This document shows positions 50,580 to 58,759 of a DNA stretch of 64,000 nt, one piece after another. The notes below the pieces were generated by a model. The model was not told where the DNA came from, ran no database searches, and saw only the letters and a list, made by a program, of their open reading frames with translations. Positions within the stretch are counted from its first letter, which is position 1; each line of letters opens with the position of its first letter. Position numbers and translations under genes: made by a program. The DNA comes from Methylobacterium sp. (GTDB lineage Bacteria; Pseudomonadota; Alphaproteobacteria; Rhizobiales; Beijerinckiaceae). Where the stretch lies: NCBI RefSeq assembly GCF_019745455.1, contig NZ_JAIETD010000050.1, positions 62,001 through 126,000 on the forward strand. The letters run 5' to 3'.

Positions 50580-50951
50580 ATCACAAAGCTTCCGATCCCG
50601 ACCATCGCCCTTCTCCTGGCTCTCTCAGGGGCCGCCTTCGCCCAGCCGGCCGGCGAGCTGCCGCCCGAGGCGAGGGCCGAGCGGCAGAAGAACAACGCCG
50701 CCAAGCTCGCCGGCCTCGCAGGCTTCGTCGACCTGTCGTGTCCCGAGATGAAGCCGGACCGCGAGCGTCTGAAGGCGGTTGTGACCCGACTCGGGATCGA
50801 CCCTGCCGACCTCGACGAGGGCGACCTCCTCATGCGGACCAAGACCTATATCGAGATCTACCAGAAGGATGTCCCGACCAATTGCGCCCGCGCCGCGGAG
50901 AATTTCGGCGAGGCCGGCAAGACGCTACCGGGGCTGATCGGCCGGCGCTGA
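50580..50951 (+). CDS. Small secreted protein with a probable ATC start codon
   Basis: A 123-residue protein if started at ATC (50580). A strong Shine-Dalgarno AGGAGG (50567-50572) stands seven bases before this ATC, and from there the sequence is a clean signal peptide: TKLPIPTIALLLALSGAAFA then QPAGE. No ATG, and no TTG or CTG at a workable distance, is in frame; a GTG at 50553 lies upstream of the Shine-Dalgarno and would put charged residues before it. The mature part (ERQKNNAAKLAGLAGFVDLS CPEM, one more Cys in PTNCARAAENFGEA) is helical and of unknown function. It follows ialB by 41 bases. Confidence 0.65.
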   Translation: MTKLPIPTIALLLALSGAAFAQPAGELPPEARAERQKNNAAKLAGLAGFVDLSCPEMKPDRERLKAVVTRLGIDPADLDEGDLLMRTKTYIEIYQKDVPTNCARAAENFGEAGKTLPGLIGRR

Positions 50952-51076
50952 TCCCCTCCATGCGACCCCATTAAGCGCCCGTTAGCCTCGATCGGGGAGA
51001 GTGCCTCCTCAGTGTGGCGTAAGGCGGCGATTCTCCAAGATTGGAGGAGCGCCGCCGTCGGGTTTGGCGTTCAGCG

Positions 51077-54000
51077 ATGGGTCTCGGTGCCGGAATCGCG
51101 ACAGGATGGGGGGGGCTTCGCGCCATCATCCTCCTGGCGGTTCTCGCCGCCCTGTTTCCCGGCGGCCAGTTCTTTGGCGGCGAGGCTCAAGCCGCCAAGC
51201 TCCTCACCGTCAAGGGCATGCAGGGCGGCGGCTACGGCCGAATCGTGCTGACCTTCGACGGGCAGGTGGCGGTGAAGGCGACCATCTCGGGTTCGGTGAT
51301 GGTGGTGCGTTACGGCGAAGCGAGCCCGTCCGGTCCCGAGCGGCTCGCCCTCGAGATGCCGGACTACGTGTCCGCCGTGCGCCGCGATCCCGACGGAACG
51401 GGCATGCGCATCGCCCTGCAGCGCCCCTATCGTCTCAATACCCAGACAGCAGGCGAGCAGGTCTTCATCGATCTTCTCGCAGAGACTTGGACTGGTCTCC
51501 CGCCGCCGCTGCCCCCCGAGACGGTGGCCGAGTTGTTCCGGCGCACCAAGGCCGCGGAGGCGGCCCTTCGCGCCGCCGCGCCGCCGCCGGAGCCCCGGCG
51601 GCTCGTCCTGGAGATCTCCCATCTGCCGACGGTCACGCGCCTGAGCCTGCGCCTGCCGCCGGAAGCGGTGCCGCGGTTCGAAGAGGGAAGCGAGGAGACC
51701 CGCCTCGTCGTGTCCGGAGCCTGGCGCATCGACGACCTCGGCACCCGCGGCCGCATCAAACCCGCCATCGAGAGCCTCACCGTCGAGGCCGATCCCACCG
51801 GCGCCAGCCTGCGCGTCGTTCCCGCCGCCGGATGGCTCGTGCGGACGATCCGTGACGAGGAAGGTGCGACGCTCGACCTCGTAAGGCCTCCGCCTCCGGC
51901 CAAACCGGGGGCGGAGGCCAAGACGGCCCCGGCCGCGAAGGACCAGATGGCACGGCCGCAGGAGGCCTCGGCGCCTCGGCAAAGGGAGGAAATGAAGCCT
52001 TCCGAGCCGGCGCCGGCTCGCGAGACGCCGGCCGTCACCATCGTCCGTCCCGAGGGACCGGGCATCCCCTTCCCGTTCAAGGTCCAGCCGCCGGCTGCGT
52101 TATTCGAGCGGGCCGGCATCGCAACGCTCGTCTTCGAGACGGCCGAGCCCGTGAGCCTGCCGCAGTCGGCCACGGGCTTTGCCCCCCTGGGCCCGCCTTC
52201 TCGCACCGGCGGCATCGCGGTCCTCCGCTTCACGGTCCCGCAGGGCCGCCTGTTCGACCTGATCCCTACCGGAAGTCCTGAGGCGCCCACCGGCTGGGAA
52301 CTCGTGGCCGGAGAGAACCTCGCCGCCAGCGAGAGCCTGATGGTGACGCGCAGGCCCGAGGCAAGCGGCCGGCTCAGTCTCGCGATCAACCTGCCGCGCC
52401 CGGGAAGCGCCACCTGGCTCGACGTCGACGGAGAGCGCATCGCCGTGGTCACCGGCCGCGGCCCGCAGCCGGCCAGCATCCCCAAGCGCCAGGTCTTCGT
52501 CGATCTCGAGTTGCTGCAGAGCCGCCAGGGCATCGCCGTCCTTGCCCAGGCCGACGACCTTCTGGTGCGCCCCGACATCGACGGCGTCTCGATCAATCGC
52601 GAGGCCGGCATCGCCCTCTCGGGCGTGGCACGATCCGCCGAGCCTGCCGTCGTGGCGATCAGCGACCTGGCCGTCGATCGTGCACCCTGGGAGGCGGCGC
52701 AGCGGGGCTCCGTGCGCGAGTTGCTCGCCGACCAGCTCCAGGCCGCTGCGGCCGCCCTTCGGCCTGCCCGAGGGCCGCTGCGCCTCGTCCTCGCCAGAAG
52801 CATGCTCGCGAACCGGCTCGAACCCGAGGCCCTCGGCGTGCTTGCCGCGGCGAGCGCCGAGGATCCGGTCCTCGCCAGTCAGCGTGACGTCGCGGTGCTC
52901 ACGGGCATCGGCCTCGCACGGATGGGGCGGAACGCGGAGGCGAGGCGCAGCCTGACCTCCGAAGCCTTGCGGCGTGACCCGGAGGCACGGCTCTGGGCCG
53001 GCTACGTCGACACCAGGTCGGAGCGTTGGCCGGAGGCGGACGCCGCCTTCCGTGCCGCTGCCGCAGTGCTCGACCGCTATCCCGACGACCTTCAGGCCCT
53101 GCTCCGGACCAGCGCTGCCGAGGCCGCCATCGAGACCGGCGACTGGGAGACGGCCTCGCGCCAGATCACCACCGCCACCGCCCGCGCCAACGAGCGTCCG
53201 ATCCAGGACAGGCTCGCCCTCCTGCGGGCCCGCGTCGACGAGGTCACCGGCCGGACTGCTGCAGCCTTCACCGCCTACGAACGCCTCGCCGACGCCCTCG
53301 ACCGTCCGATCGCCGCCGAGGCGACCCTCCGCGCGGCGATCCTCGGTCAGGTGCTGGGCAAGCTCACCATCGCCGAGGCCACCGAGCGGCTGGAGACGCT
53401 CCTCCTCACCTGGCACGGCGGCGAGACACAGTTCCGCACCATCGCGGCCCTGAGTCAGCTCTACGCCCAGGCCAGGCAATGGCGTCAGGCCCTCCTGGCC
53501 GCGCGACGGGCCAACGGCATCGCACCGGATTCCCTGGTGACCCGAACGCTGCACGACGCGGCCCAGTCGCTGTTCGACGACCTGTTCCTCGGTGACAAGG
53601 CGGCCAGCCTCTCCGGTGTCGAGGCCGTGGCGCTGTATTTCGACTTCAAGGAGTTCGCGCCCATCGGCCGGCGCGGCGACGAGATCGTGCGCCGCCTCGC
53701 GGACCGCTTGGTCCAGCTCGATCTCCTCGATTCCGCCGGTGAGCTGCTGCAGCATCAGATCGACCATCGCTTGGCGGGACCGGCCCGGGCCGGCGTTGCG
53801 GCGCGCCTCGCGGCGATCCGGATCATGGACGAGAAGCCTCTCCTCGCCCTCCAGGTGATCGACGCCACCTACGTGCCGGAACTTCCCGATGAGCTGCGCC
53901 GAGCCCGCGCGATGCTGCGCGCGCGATCCCTGTCCGACCTGTCGCGCACGGATCTCGCCCTCGAGACCATCGAGGGCGAGATCGGAGCCGACGCCCTGCG

Positions 54001-54442
54001 CCTGCGCGCCGACATTCTCTGGAGCGGCCGGCGCTGGCGCGATGCCGGGGAGGCGCACGAGGCCATGGTCGGCGAGGCTTGGCGCTCGCGTGCGCCCCTT
54101 GACGACGCGGCCCGCGCCGACGTGATCCGCGCCGCTATCGCTTACGGCCTCGCTGGCGAGACCCTCGCTGTCGAGCGCCTGCGCGCCAAGTTCGCCGGTC
54201 CCATGGCCGAGAGCGTCGATGCCCGCACCTTCGCGCTGCTGGTGCAGCCCAATGCCGTGCGCAGCGCAGGCTTCCGTGAGGTCGCCCAGAAGGCGACCAA
54301 CGCCGAGACGCTCCAGGCCTTCCTCAAGGAGTACCGCAAGCGCTACCCCGACAGCGCGGTGCCGGCGCGCGGCACGCGCGAAGGCGAGCCCGGAGCGAGC
54401 GCCGCGGCGCAGGGGGAAACGCCCGCTCAGCCACCGGGCTGA
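51077..54442 (+). CDS. Large periplasmic TPR-repeat protein of the flagellar region
   Basis: A 1121-residue protein starting at ATG 51077, with a signal peptide (LRAIILLAVLAALFPGGQFF, cleavage near AQAAK). Residues about 40-140 are a beta-rich domain resembling AMIN (GRIVLTFDGQVAVKATISGS), a second similar beta region follows (VTRLSLRLPPEAVPRFEEGS), then a Pro/Glu-rich linker at about 280-330 and another beta region. From about residue 560 to the end it is all helical, with tetratricopeptide-like pairs (AARPARG..., EARLWAGYVDTRSERWPEAD, AAFRAAAAVLDRYPDDLQAL). Such proteins occur in flagellar clusters of related bacteria; the function is unknown, perhaps envelope scaffolding of the motor. Confidence 0.75.
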   Translation: MGLGAGIATGWGGLRAIILLAVLAALFPGGQFFGGEAQAAKLLTVKGMQGGGYGRIVLTFDGQVAVKATISGSVMVVRYGEASPSGPERLALEMPDYVSAVRRDPDGTGMRIALQRPYRLNTQTAGEQVFIDLLAETWTGLPPPLPPETVAELFRRTKAAEAALRAAAPPPEPRRLVLEISHLPTVTRLSLRLPPEAVPRFEEGSEETRLVVSGAWRIDDLGTRGRIKPAIESLTVEADPTGASLRVVPAAGWLVRTIRDEEGATLDLVRPPPPAKPGAEAKTAPAAKDQMARPQEASAPRQREEMKPSEPAPARETPAVTIVRPEGPGIPFPFKVQPPAALFERAGIATLVFETAEPVSLPQSATGFAPLGPPSRTGGIAVLRFTVPQGRLFDLIPTGSPEAPTGWELVAGENLAASESLMVTRRPEASGRLSLAINLPRPGSATWLDVDGERIAVVTGRGPQPASIPKRQVFVDLELLQSRQGIAVLAQADDLLVRPDIDGVSINREAGIALSGVARSAEPAVVAISDLAVDRAPWEAAQRGSVRELLADQLQAAAAALRPARGPLRLVLARSMLANRLEPEALGVLAAASAEDPVLASQRDVAVLTGIGLARMGRNAEARRSLTSEALRRDPEARLWAGYVDTRSERWPEADAAFRAAAAVLDRYPDDLQALLRTSAAEAAIETGDWETASRQITTATARANERPIQDRLALLRARVDEVTGRTAAAFTAYERLADALDRPIAAEATLRAAILGQVLGKLTIAEATERLETLLLTWHGGETQFRTIAALSQLYAQARQWRQALLAARRANGIAPDSLVTRTLHDAAQSLFDDLFLGDKAASLSGVEAVALYFDFKEFAPIGRRGDEIVRRLADRLVQLDLLDSAGELLQHQIDHRLAGPARAGVAARLAAIRIMDEKPLLALQVIDATYVPELPDELRRARAMLRARSLSDLSRTDLALETIEGEIGADALRLRADILWSGRRWRDAGEAHEAMVGEAWRSRAPLDDAARADVIRAAIAYGLAGETLAVERLRAKFAGPMAESVDARTFALLVQPNAVRSAGFREVAQKATNAETLQAFLKEYRKRYPDSAVPARGTREGEPGASAAAQGETPAQPPG

Positions 54443-54450
54443 GATGCCGG

Positions 54451-55242
54451 CTAGGTGCCGTAGCTCTGCACCAGCGAGCCAGCCACCAGGGTCCAGCCGT
54501 CGACCAGCACGAAGAAGATCAGCTTGAACGGCAACGCGACGGTGGCGGGCGGCACCATCATCATGCCCACCGCCATCAGGATCGAGGCGACGACAAGGTC
54601 GATCACGAGGAACGGGATGAACAGCAGGAACCCGATCTCGAAGGCGCGGCGCAGCTCCGAGATCATGAAGGCCGGCGTCAGCACTTCGAGCCCGAGCGCC
54701 TCGGGGCCGGACGGGGTCGGGATCTTGCCAAGGTCGAGGAAGAGCTTGAGGTCCTTCTCGCGGACGTTCTTGAGCATGAACGTCTTGAACGGAGCCGAGG
54801 CCCGCTCGAAGGCGACGCCTTGCGTGATCTGACCCGCGAGCAGAGGCTCGATCCCGTTGCGGTAGGCCTCCTTGCCCACCGGCGCCATGACGAAGGCGGT
54901 GAGGAACAGGGCGAGGCTGACGATCACGGTATTGGGCGGAGCGGTCTGCGTGCCGAGGGCCGACCGGAGGATCGACAGGACGACGACGATCCGGGTGAAT
55001 GAGGTTGCCATCACGAGCACGGAGGGCGCGAGCGCCAGGACCGTGATGAGCGCAACGAGCTGCAAAGCCCGCTCCGTGACGCCCCCGGCGCCGAGATCCA
55101 CAGAGACGCTCTGCGCACCTGCCGGAACCGTGGCGAGCCCAAGAACCAGAATCGCGCCGAGAACGTGCCCTGCCCAGCGGCGAGGCAAGGGGCCGGTCTC
55201 GCGCTCGAACGAAGGCGGGGTAGGGAAACGATCGCGGGTCAT
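54451..55242 (-). CDS. fliP: Flagellar export gate protein FliP
   Basis: A 263-residue membrane protein of the type III export gate. It has a cleavable signal sequence (AILVLGLATVPAGAQS), then the FliP pattern LVALITVLALAPSVLVMATS FTRIVVVLSILRSALGTQ, the loop FMLKNVREKDLKLFLDLGKI, and the C-terminal LLFIPFLVIDLVVASILMAV GMMMVPP. The start at 55242 is the ATG closest to the signal peptide. It lies downstream of fliO on the same strand and converges with the TPR gene. Confidence 0.95.
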   Translation of the reverse strand: MTRDRFPTPPSFERETGPLPRRWAGHVLGAILVLGLATVPAGAQSVSVDLGAGGVTERALQLVALITVLALAPSVLVMATSFTRIVVVLSILRSALGTQTAPPNTVIVSLALFLTAFVMAPVGKEAYRNGIEPLLAGQITQGVAFERASAPFKTFMLKNVREKDLKLFLDLGKIPTPSGPEALGLEVLTPAFMISELRRAFEIGFLLFIPFLVIDLVVASILMAVGMMMVPPATVALPFKLIFFVLVDGWTLVAGSLVQSYGT

Positions 55243-55374
55243 CGCTCCGGCAACCTGCGTCGGCCCCGCCCTCGGCGCAAGCGCCGAGGGCCTCCCTGAC
55301 CGTCTAACTCCGAAGGCGTGCTTTTCCCGGCACTCCGTTCGCCTAATGACGGCAGGGTCCACGTCCAGGAATGT

Positions 55375-56892
55375 TCAATTCTTGCGGTCGAGCGGGCGCT
55401 CCAGCGGCCGGCCGAGCAACCTTGCGAACTCGGCCTCGATCTCCTCGACCGAGAATGGATTGCTGGTTGCCGGGCTCGCAGGTTTGGCGGGTTCCGGCTG
55501 CGGGGGCGCAGGCGGCTCCGGCTTGGCCTGTGCGGCAGGGGTAGCGGGCTCCTCGAAAAGGCCATCCCCCTCCGTCGCCGGCTCCTTAGCCACCGGCTCT
55601 TCCGTCACGGGCTCGGCGACGCTCGCCATCGCCGCCGCGATCGGATCCGTCGTGGCTTCGGCATCCGACCTGGTTTCGGGTTGCGACGTCAGCTCGGGAT
55701 TCGATGTGGGCTCGGGATCCTGGTGATCCGTCGCCTCCACGATTGGGGCAGGCTCCGGCTCGGCCGGGATCGCGGCAGATGGGGCCGGTTCCGTCACGAC
55801 CTCCGTGGTGGAGGTTTCGGCAAAGCTCGCGGAGAAGGGCACTGGTGCGGTCGTCGCTTCCGAGGCAGGGCGCCGCAACGCTTCCTCGAGCTGGCGTGCC
55901 ATATCCGAGAGGAGCGCGGCGTCGACCTTGGCGGCCGGCTGGGGCTCCGGCGCTGCCGCCACACTCGATGGGGCGGCGGGAGGCGTCAGGGCTGCGGCGA
56001 AGGCTGCTTCGAAATCGGGCTGCTCGACGGCCACGGGCCGTGTGGATGCGGGAGCCGGCGCCGTCGGGGCAGGCGGCGTCGAGATCGAGGGCGCGATGAC
56101 CGGAGGAAGGGAAACCGATGGAGAGGTTTCCGGTGCTTCCGGGATCACCGGGATCGGCGTCTCCTGCGCGCGGCCGCGCTCCGAAGCCACGTCGGGTTTC
56201 GGGTTCACCAGGGGAGGCGGCGTCCGGCGGAGGATGCGCGCCGGAATGGACGCGTTTTCCTTGCGTGGGGACGGCGGCTCAGCGGAGGGTTGCGGCGAAG
56301 ATGCCGCGTCGCGGTCCGGACGGAGAACGGGGGGGGAGAGGAAGAACGGCGCAGGCGGTTTCGGCTCCACTGATGGCGGCTCGACGGATTCCGGCTCGGC
56401 CAGGCTCGGCTCGCTAACGGGCCGACGCTCGGCCTTCAGGTCCGGCACGATCGACGTGCGCAGAGCCGGTGCCGGCTCTCTCGGCGGGAAGATCGGCTCG
56501 GGCGGAGGCGCAAGTGCCGGTTCGGCAAACGTAGGCGCCGGTTCGTCCTCCTCGTCCCGTCCGGTCCCGTCATTCGCGAGTCTCAGGTGATTGCCGCGGC
56601 TGATGTTGCGCTCGATCACCACGTCGTTCGGGCCGCCGACGAGCAACAAATGCTCGACGTTGTCCCGCCGAAGCAGGATCAACTGGCGCTGGCGGTCGAG
56701 TTCGTAGACGTCGACGATGCCGAGCCGAGGCTGGCGCCCGCGCGAGCCGGTCTTCGCGGCATCCGACAGGCCGCCCCTGGTAAAGCGGCGGACCAACAGG
56801 ACGATGGCCGCGAGCACGGCGAAGATCACCACAAAGATGATGGCGAACTGTGTGAGGAACGACCCGTCCGAACCGAAGAACGCTGACAACAC
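55375..56892 (-). CDS. fliO: Flagellar protein FliO with a long disordered tail
   Basis: A 505-residue protein, four to five times the length of enterobacterial FliO. The N-terminal 110 residues are FliO-like: membrane helix FAIIFVVIFAVLAAIVLLVR, then RQPRLGIVDVYELDRQRQLI LLRRDNVEHLLLVGGPNDVV. The other 390 residues are Pro/Glu/Ala-rich and low complexity, with two islands of order: AALLSDMARQLEEALRRPA, and at the very end NPFSVEEIEAEFARLLGRPL. The start is a GTG at 56892. FliO helps assemble FliP; the tail role is unknown. Divergent from flgB. Confidence 0.85.
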   Translation of the reverse strand: MLSAFFGSDGSFLTQFAIIFVVIFAVLAAIVLLVRRFTRGGLSDAAKTGSRGRQPRLGIVDVYELDRQRQLILLRRDNVEHLLLVGGPNDVVIERNISRGNHLRLANDGTGRDEEDEPAPTFAEPALAPPPEPIFPPREPAPALRTSIVPDLKAERRPVSEPSLAEPESVEPPSVEPKPPAPFFLSPPVLRPDRDAASSPQPSAEPPSPRKENASIPARILRRTPPPLVNPKPDVASERGRAQETPIPVIPEAPETSPSVSLPPVIAPSISTPPAPTAPAPASTRPVAVEQPDFEAAFAAALTPPAAPSSVAAAPEPQPAAKVDAALLSDMARQLEEALRRPASEATTAPVPFSASFAETSTTEVVTEPAPSAAIPAEPEPAPIVEATDHQDPEPTSNPELTSQPETRSDAEATTDPIAAAMASVAEPVTEEPVAKEPATEGDGLFEEPATPAAQAKPEPPAPPQPEPAKPASPATSNPFSVEEIEAEFARLLGRPLERPLDRKN

Positions 56893-56977
56893 CAGTCACT
56901 TTCGCTGGGAGGGCTTGGCAGCCCGACGCAACACCGCCAATCCAGTATCACGATCGCTCGGGGGCCGGGCAATAACG

Positions 56978-56992
56978 TTAAGACTTCGTTAA
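56978..56992 (-). promoter_or_regulatory. CtrA box facing fliO
   Basis: TTAA-GACTTCG-TTAA, an exact match to TTAA-N7-TTAA. It is 86 bases from the fliO GTG and is the nearer of two exact boxes in the fliO/flgB divergent region. Confidence 0.72.
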
Positions 56993-57036
56993 CAGGGAAG
57001 TGCGGCGATCCGGTATCCAAGTTGAATCTCGGTCGC

Positions 57037-57051
57037 TTAACCGCCCGTTAA
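57037..57051 (+). promoter_or_regulatory. CtrA box facing flgB
   Basis: TTAA-CCGCCCG-TTAACC, an exact match to TTAA-N7-TTAA, 68 bases upstream of the flgB GTG. A degenerate CGGCA...TGCCC half-palindrome follows at 57061-57075. Confidence 0.75.
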
Positions 57052-57118
57052 CCATGAGGGCGGCAGATTTTGCCCATCGCGTCGAACCCGGACCAGGGTG
57101 CGCGGAAGGCTCATCGCC

Positions 57119-57544
57119 GTGTCCGTCACAGACCTCCCCATCCTCGGCATGCTTCGGACCCGGATGCAGTGGCATCAGACCCGGCAGAAGCTCCTCGCCG
57201 AGAACGTCGCCAATGCCGACCTGCCGGGGTTCAAGCCGCGCGACCTCGCCGCCCCGGATCTCGGCCGGCGCGGCGGCGGCCTCGCGCAGCCGGAAGGGGC
57301 GATCGCCGGAAGCGTCGGGCTCGCCCAGACCAGCTCGTCCCATATGGCGGTCGGCGGCGGTCCCGAGGGTCCCGGCGCCGATCCGCGCCGTTTCAAGGGT
57401 TTCGAGATCCGCCCGAGCGGCAACGGCGTCAACCTCGAGGAGGAGATGATGAAGGCCGGCGAGAACCAAGCCGATTACCAGCTGGCCGCCACGCTCTACC
57501 AGAAGAGCATGGAGACCCTGAAGATCGCCATCGGCAAGCGCTGA
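57119..57544 (+). CDS. flgB: Flagellar proximal rod protein FlgB
   Basis: A 141-residue rod protein: LGMLRTRMQWHQTRQKLLAE NVANADLPGFKPRD at the N-terminus and NLEEEMMKAGENQADYQLAA TLYQKS at the end, the standard FlgB helices. The start is a GTG at 57119 with GGAAGG nine bases before it; the GTG at 57098 is an alternative. First gene of flgB-flgC-fliE-fliQ-fliR-flhB, behind two CtrA boxes. Confidence 0.93.
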   Translation: MSVTDLPILGMLRTRMQWHQTRQKLLAENVANADLPGFKPRDLAAPDLGRRGGGLAQPEGAIAGSVGLAQTSSSHMAVGGGPEGPGADPRRFKGFEIRPSGNGVNLEEEMMKAGENQADYQLAATLYQKSMETLKIAIGKR

Positions 57545-57578
57545 TCGCAACCCGCACTGACCGGATGGAGACCGCGCC

Positions 57579-57989
57579 GTGGACTTCCTGAAATCCCTGA
57601 CCGTCGCTGCCTCGGGCCTGAAGGCCCAATCGAGCCGGATGCGGGTCATCTCCGAGAACATCGCCAACGCCGATTCCGCCCCGTCGTCGCCGGGTGCCGA
57701 ACCCTATCGCCGCAAGATCCCGACCTTCCGCCAGCAGGTCGACCGCGAGACCGGCGCGACCGTGATCGAGGCCGGCCGGGTCCAGCGCGACACCGCCCCG
57801 TTCCGGACCAAGTACGATCCGGGCAACCCGGCCGCCAACGCGCGCGGCGAGATCCGGATGCCGAACGTCAACGGGCTGATCGAGAACATGGATATGCGCG
57901 AGGCCCAGCGCTCCTACGAGGCCAACCTCAACATGATCACGGCGACCCGCCGGATGATCTCCAAGACCCTCGAGATCCTCAAGGCCTGA
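57579..57989 (+). CDS. flgC: Flagellar proximal rod protein FlgC
   Basis: A 136-residue rod protein: LKSLTVAASGLKAQSSRMRV ISENIANADSAPSSPGAEPY RRK at the start, MPNVNGLIENMDMREAQRSY EANLNMI at the end. The start is a GTG at 57579 with GGAG nine bases upstream. It lies 34 bases after flgB. Confidence 0.95.
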   Translation: MDFLKSLTVAASGLKAQSSRMRVISENIANADSAPSSPGAEPYRRKIPTFRQQVDRETGATVIEAGRVQRDTAPFRTKYDPGNPAANARGEIRMPNVNGLIENMDMREAQRSYEANLNMITATRRMISKTLEILKA

Positions 57990-58025
57990 TCCGGCCGTCA
58001 CCGCCCTCCCTGAAAGTCCGCCCCG

Positions 58026-58343
58026 ATGCCCAGCAACGCCTTCGCGGCCGGTGCCTACGCCGCCATCCAGAACATCGGGGCTCCCAAGGGAGGGATGCCC
58101 AAGGTCGCTCCGGCCTCCGGTGCGGAGGGCGGATTCTCCGCGCTCCTGTCCTCGGCCATGGACAGGGTCGGCGATGCGGGCGCCAAGGCCGACGCCCAGG
58201 CGCTGGCCGTCGCCGGCGGCAAGGCCAACGTCGTCGACGTGGTTACCGCGGTGGCCGAGAGCGAGACCGCGCTCCAGACCCTCGTCGCCGTCCGCGATCG
58301 GGTGATCTCCGCCTACGAGGAGATCATGCGGATGCAGATCTAG
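58026..58343 (+). CDS. fliE: Flagellar MS-ring/rod adaptor FliE
   Basis: A 105-residue protein ending with the FliE helix DVVTAVAESETALQTLVAVR DRVISAYEEIMRMQI. The N-terminal part is Gly/Ala-rich and variable, as in other members. FliE joins the MS-ring and the rod. It is followed by a palindromic repeat and then fliQ. Confidence 0.92.
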   Translation: MPSNAFAAGAYAAIQNIGAPKGGMPKVAPASGAEGGFSALLSSAMDRVGDAGAKADAQALAVAGGKANVVDVVTAVAESETALQTLVAVRDRVISAYEEIMRMQI

Positions 58344-58365
58344 CATTGTCGGATAGTCGTCCTGA

Positions 58366-58409
58366 CCCCGTCATTCCGGGTACGCCCGCGGCGCCCCGGA
58401 ATGACGGGG
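58366..58409. repeat. REP-like palindrome between fliE and fliQ
   Basis: A perfect 15-bp inverted repeat, CCCCGTCATTCCGGG / CCCGGAATGACGGGG with a 14-base GC-rich centre. It belongs to the same GTCATYCCGGG family as the element at 13450-13580. On mRNA it would form a very stable hairpin inside the flgB-flhB operon. Confidence 0.75.
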
Positions 58410-58472
58410 AGGGCGGCACGGCCGATTCCGGCGCTCTCGCAACCAACCTCACAGCGAAACGAAACCAGCTCC

Positions 58473-58739
58473 ATGACCGGCCTCGCCATCCTCGACGTCG
58501 CGCGCGACGGGATCTTCGTCTTCCTCAAGGTGGCGGGCCCGCTGATGCTGGTCGCCCTCGCGGTCGGCCTCGTCGTGTCGCTGCTTCAGGCCCTGACCCA
58601 GATCCAGGAACAGACCCTCATCTACGTGCCCAAGATCGTCGCCGTGTTCGCGGCCCTGCTCCTGATGCTGCCCTTCATGGGCGATGCGCTCGCCGGCTAC
58701 ATGACCCGCATCGCCGCCCGCATCGTCGCCGGAAGCTGA
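58473..58739 (+). CDS. fliQ: Flagellar export gate protein FliQ
   Basis: An 88-residue two-helix membrane protein: FLKVAGPLMLVALAVGLVVS LLQALTQIQEQTL and then VPKIVAVFAALLLMLPFMGD. Length and motifs are standard for the FliQ subunit of the FliPQR gate. The ATG at 58473 starts the conserved region; a longer frame to 58401 runs into the repeat. Confidence 0.94.
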   Translation: MTGLAILDVARDGIFVFLKVAGPLMLVALAVGLVVSLLQALTQIQEQTLIYVPKIVAVFAALLLMLPFMGDALAGYMTRIAARIVAGS

Positions 58740-58759
58740 GCCGCGTGCTATGAGCGGGC

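Noticed and set aside
52100..54058. 652-codon minus-strand frame across the TPR protein
   Set aside because: Antisense shadow with Gly/Arg/Asp-rich low-complexity translation.
57061..57075. CGGCAGATTTTGCCC before flgB as a full flagellar palindrome
   Set aside because: One arm is imperfect and no sigma-54 element follows, so it was not listed as a separate site and is noted only as a weak family member.
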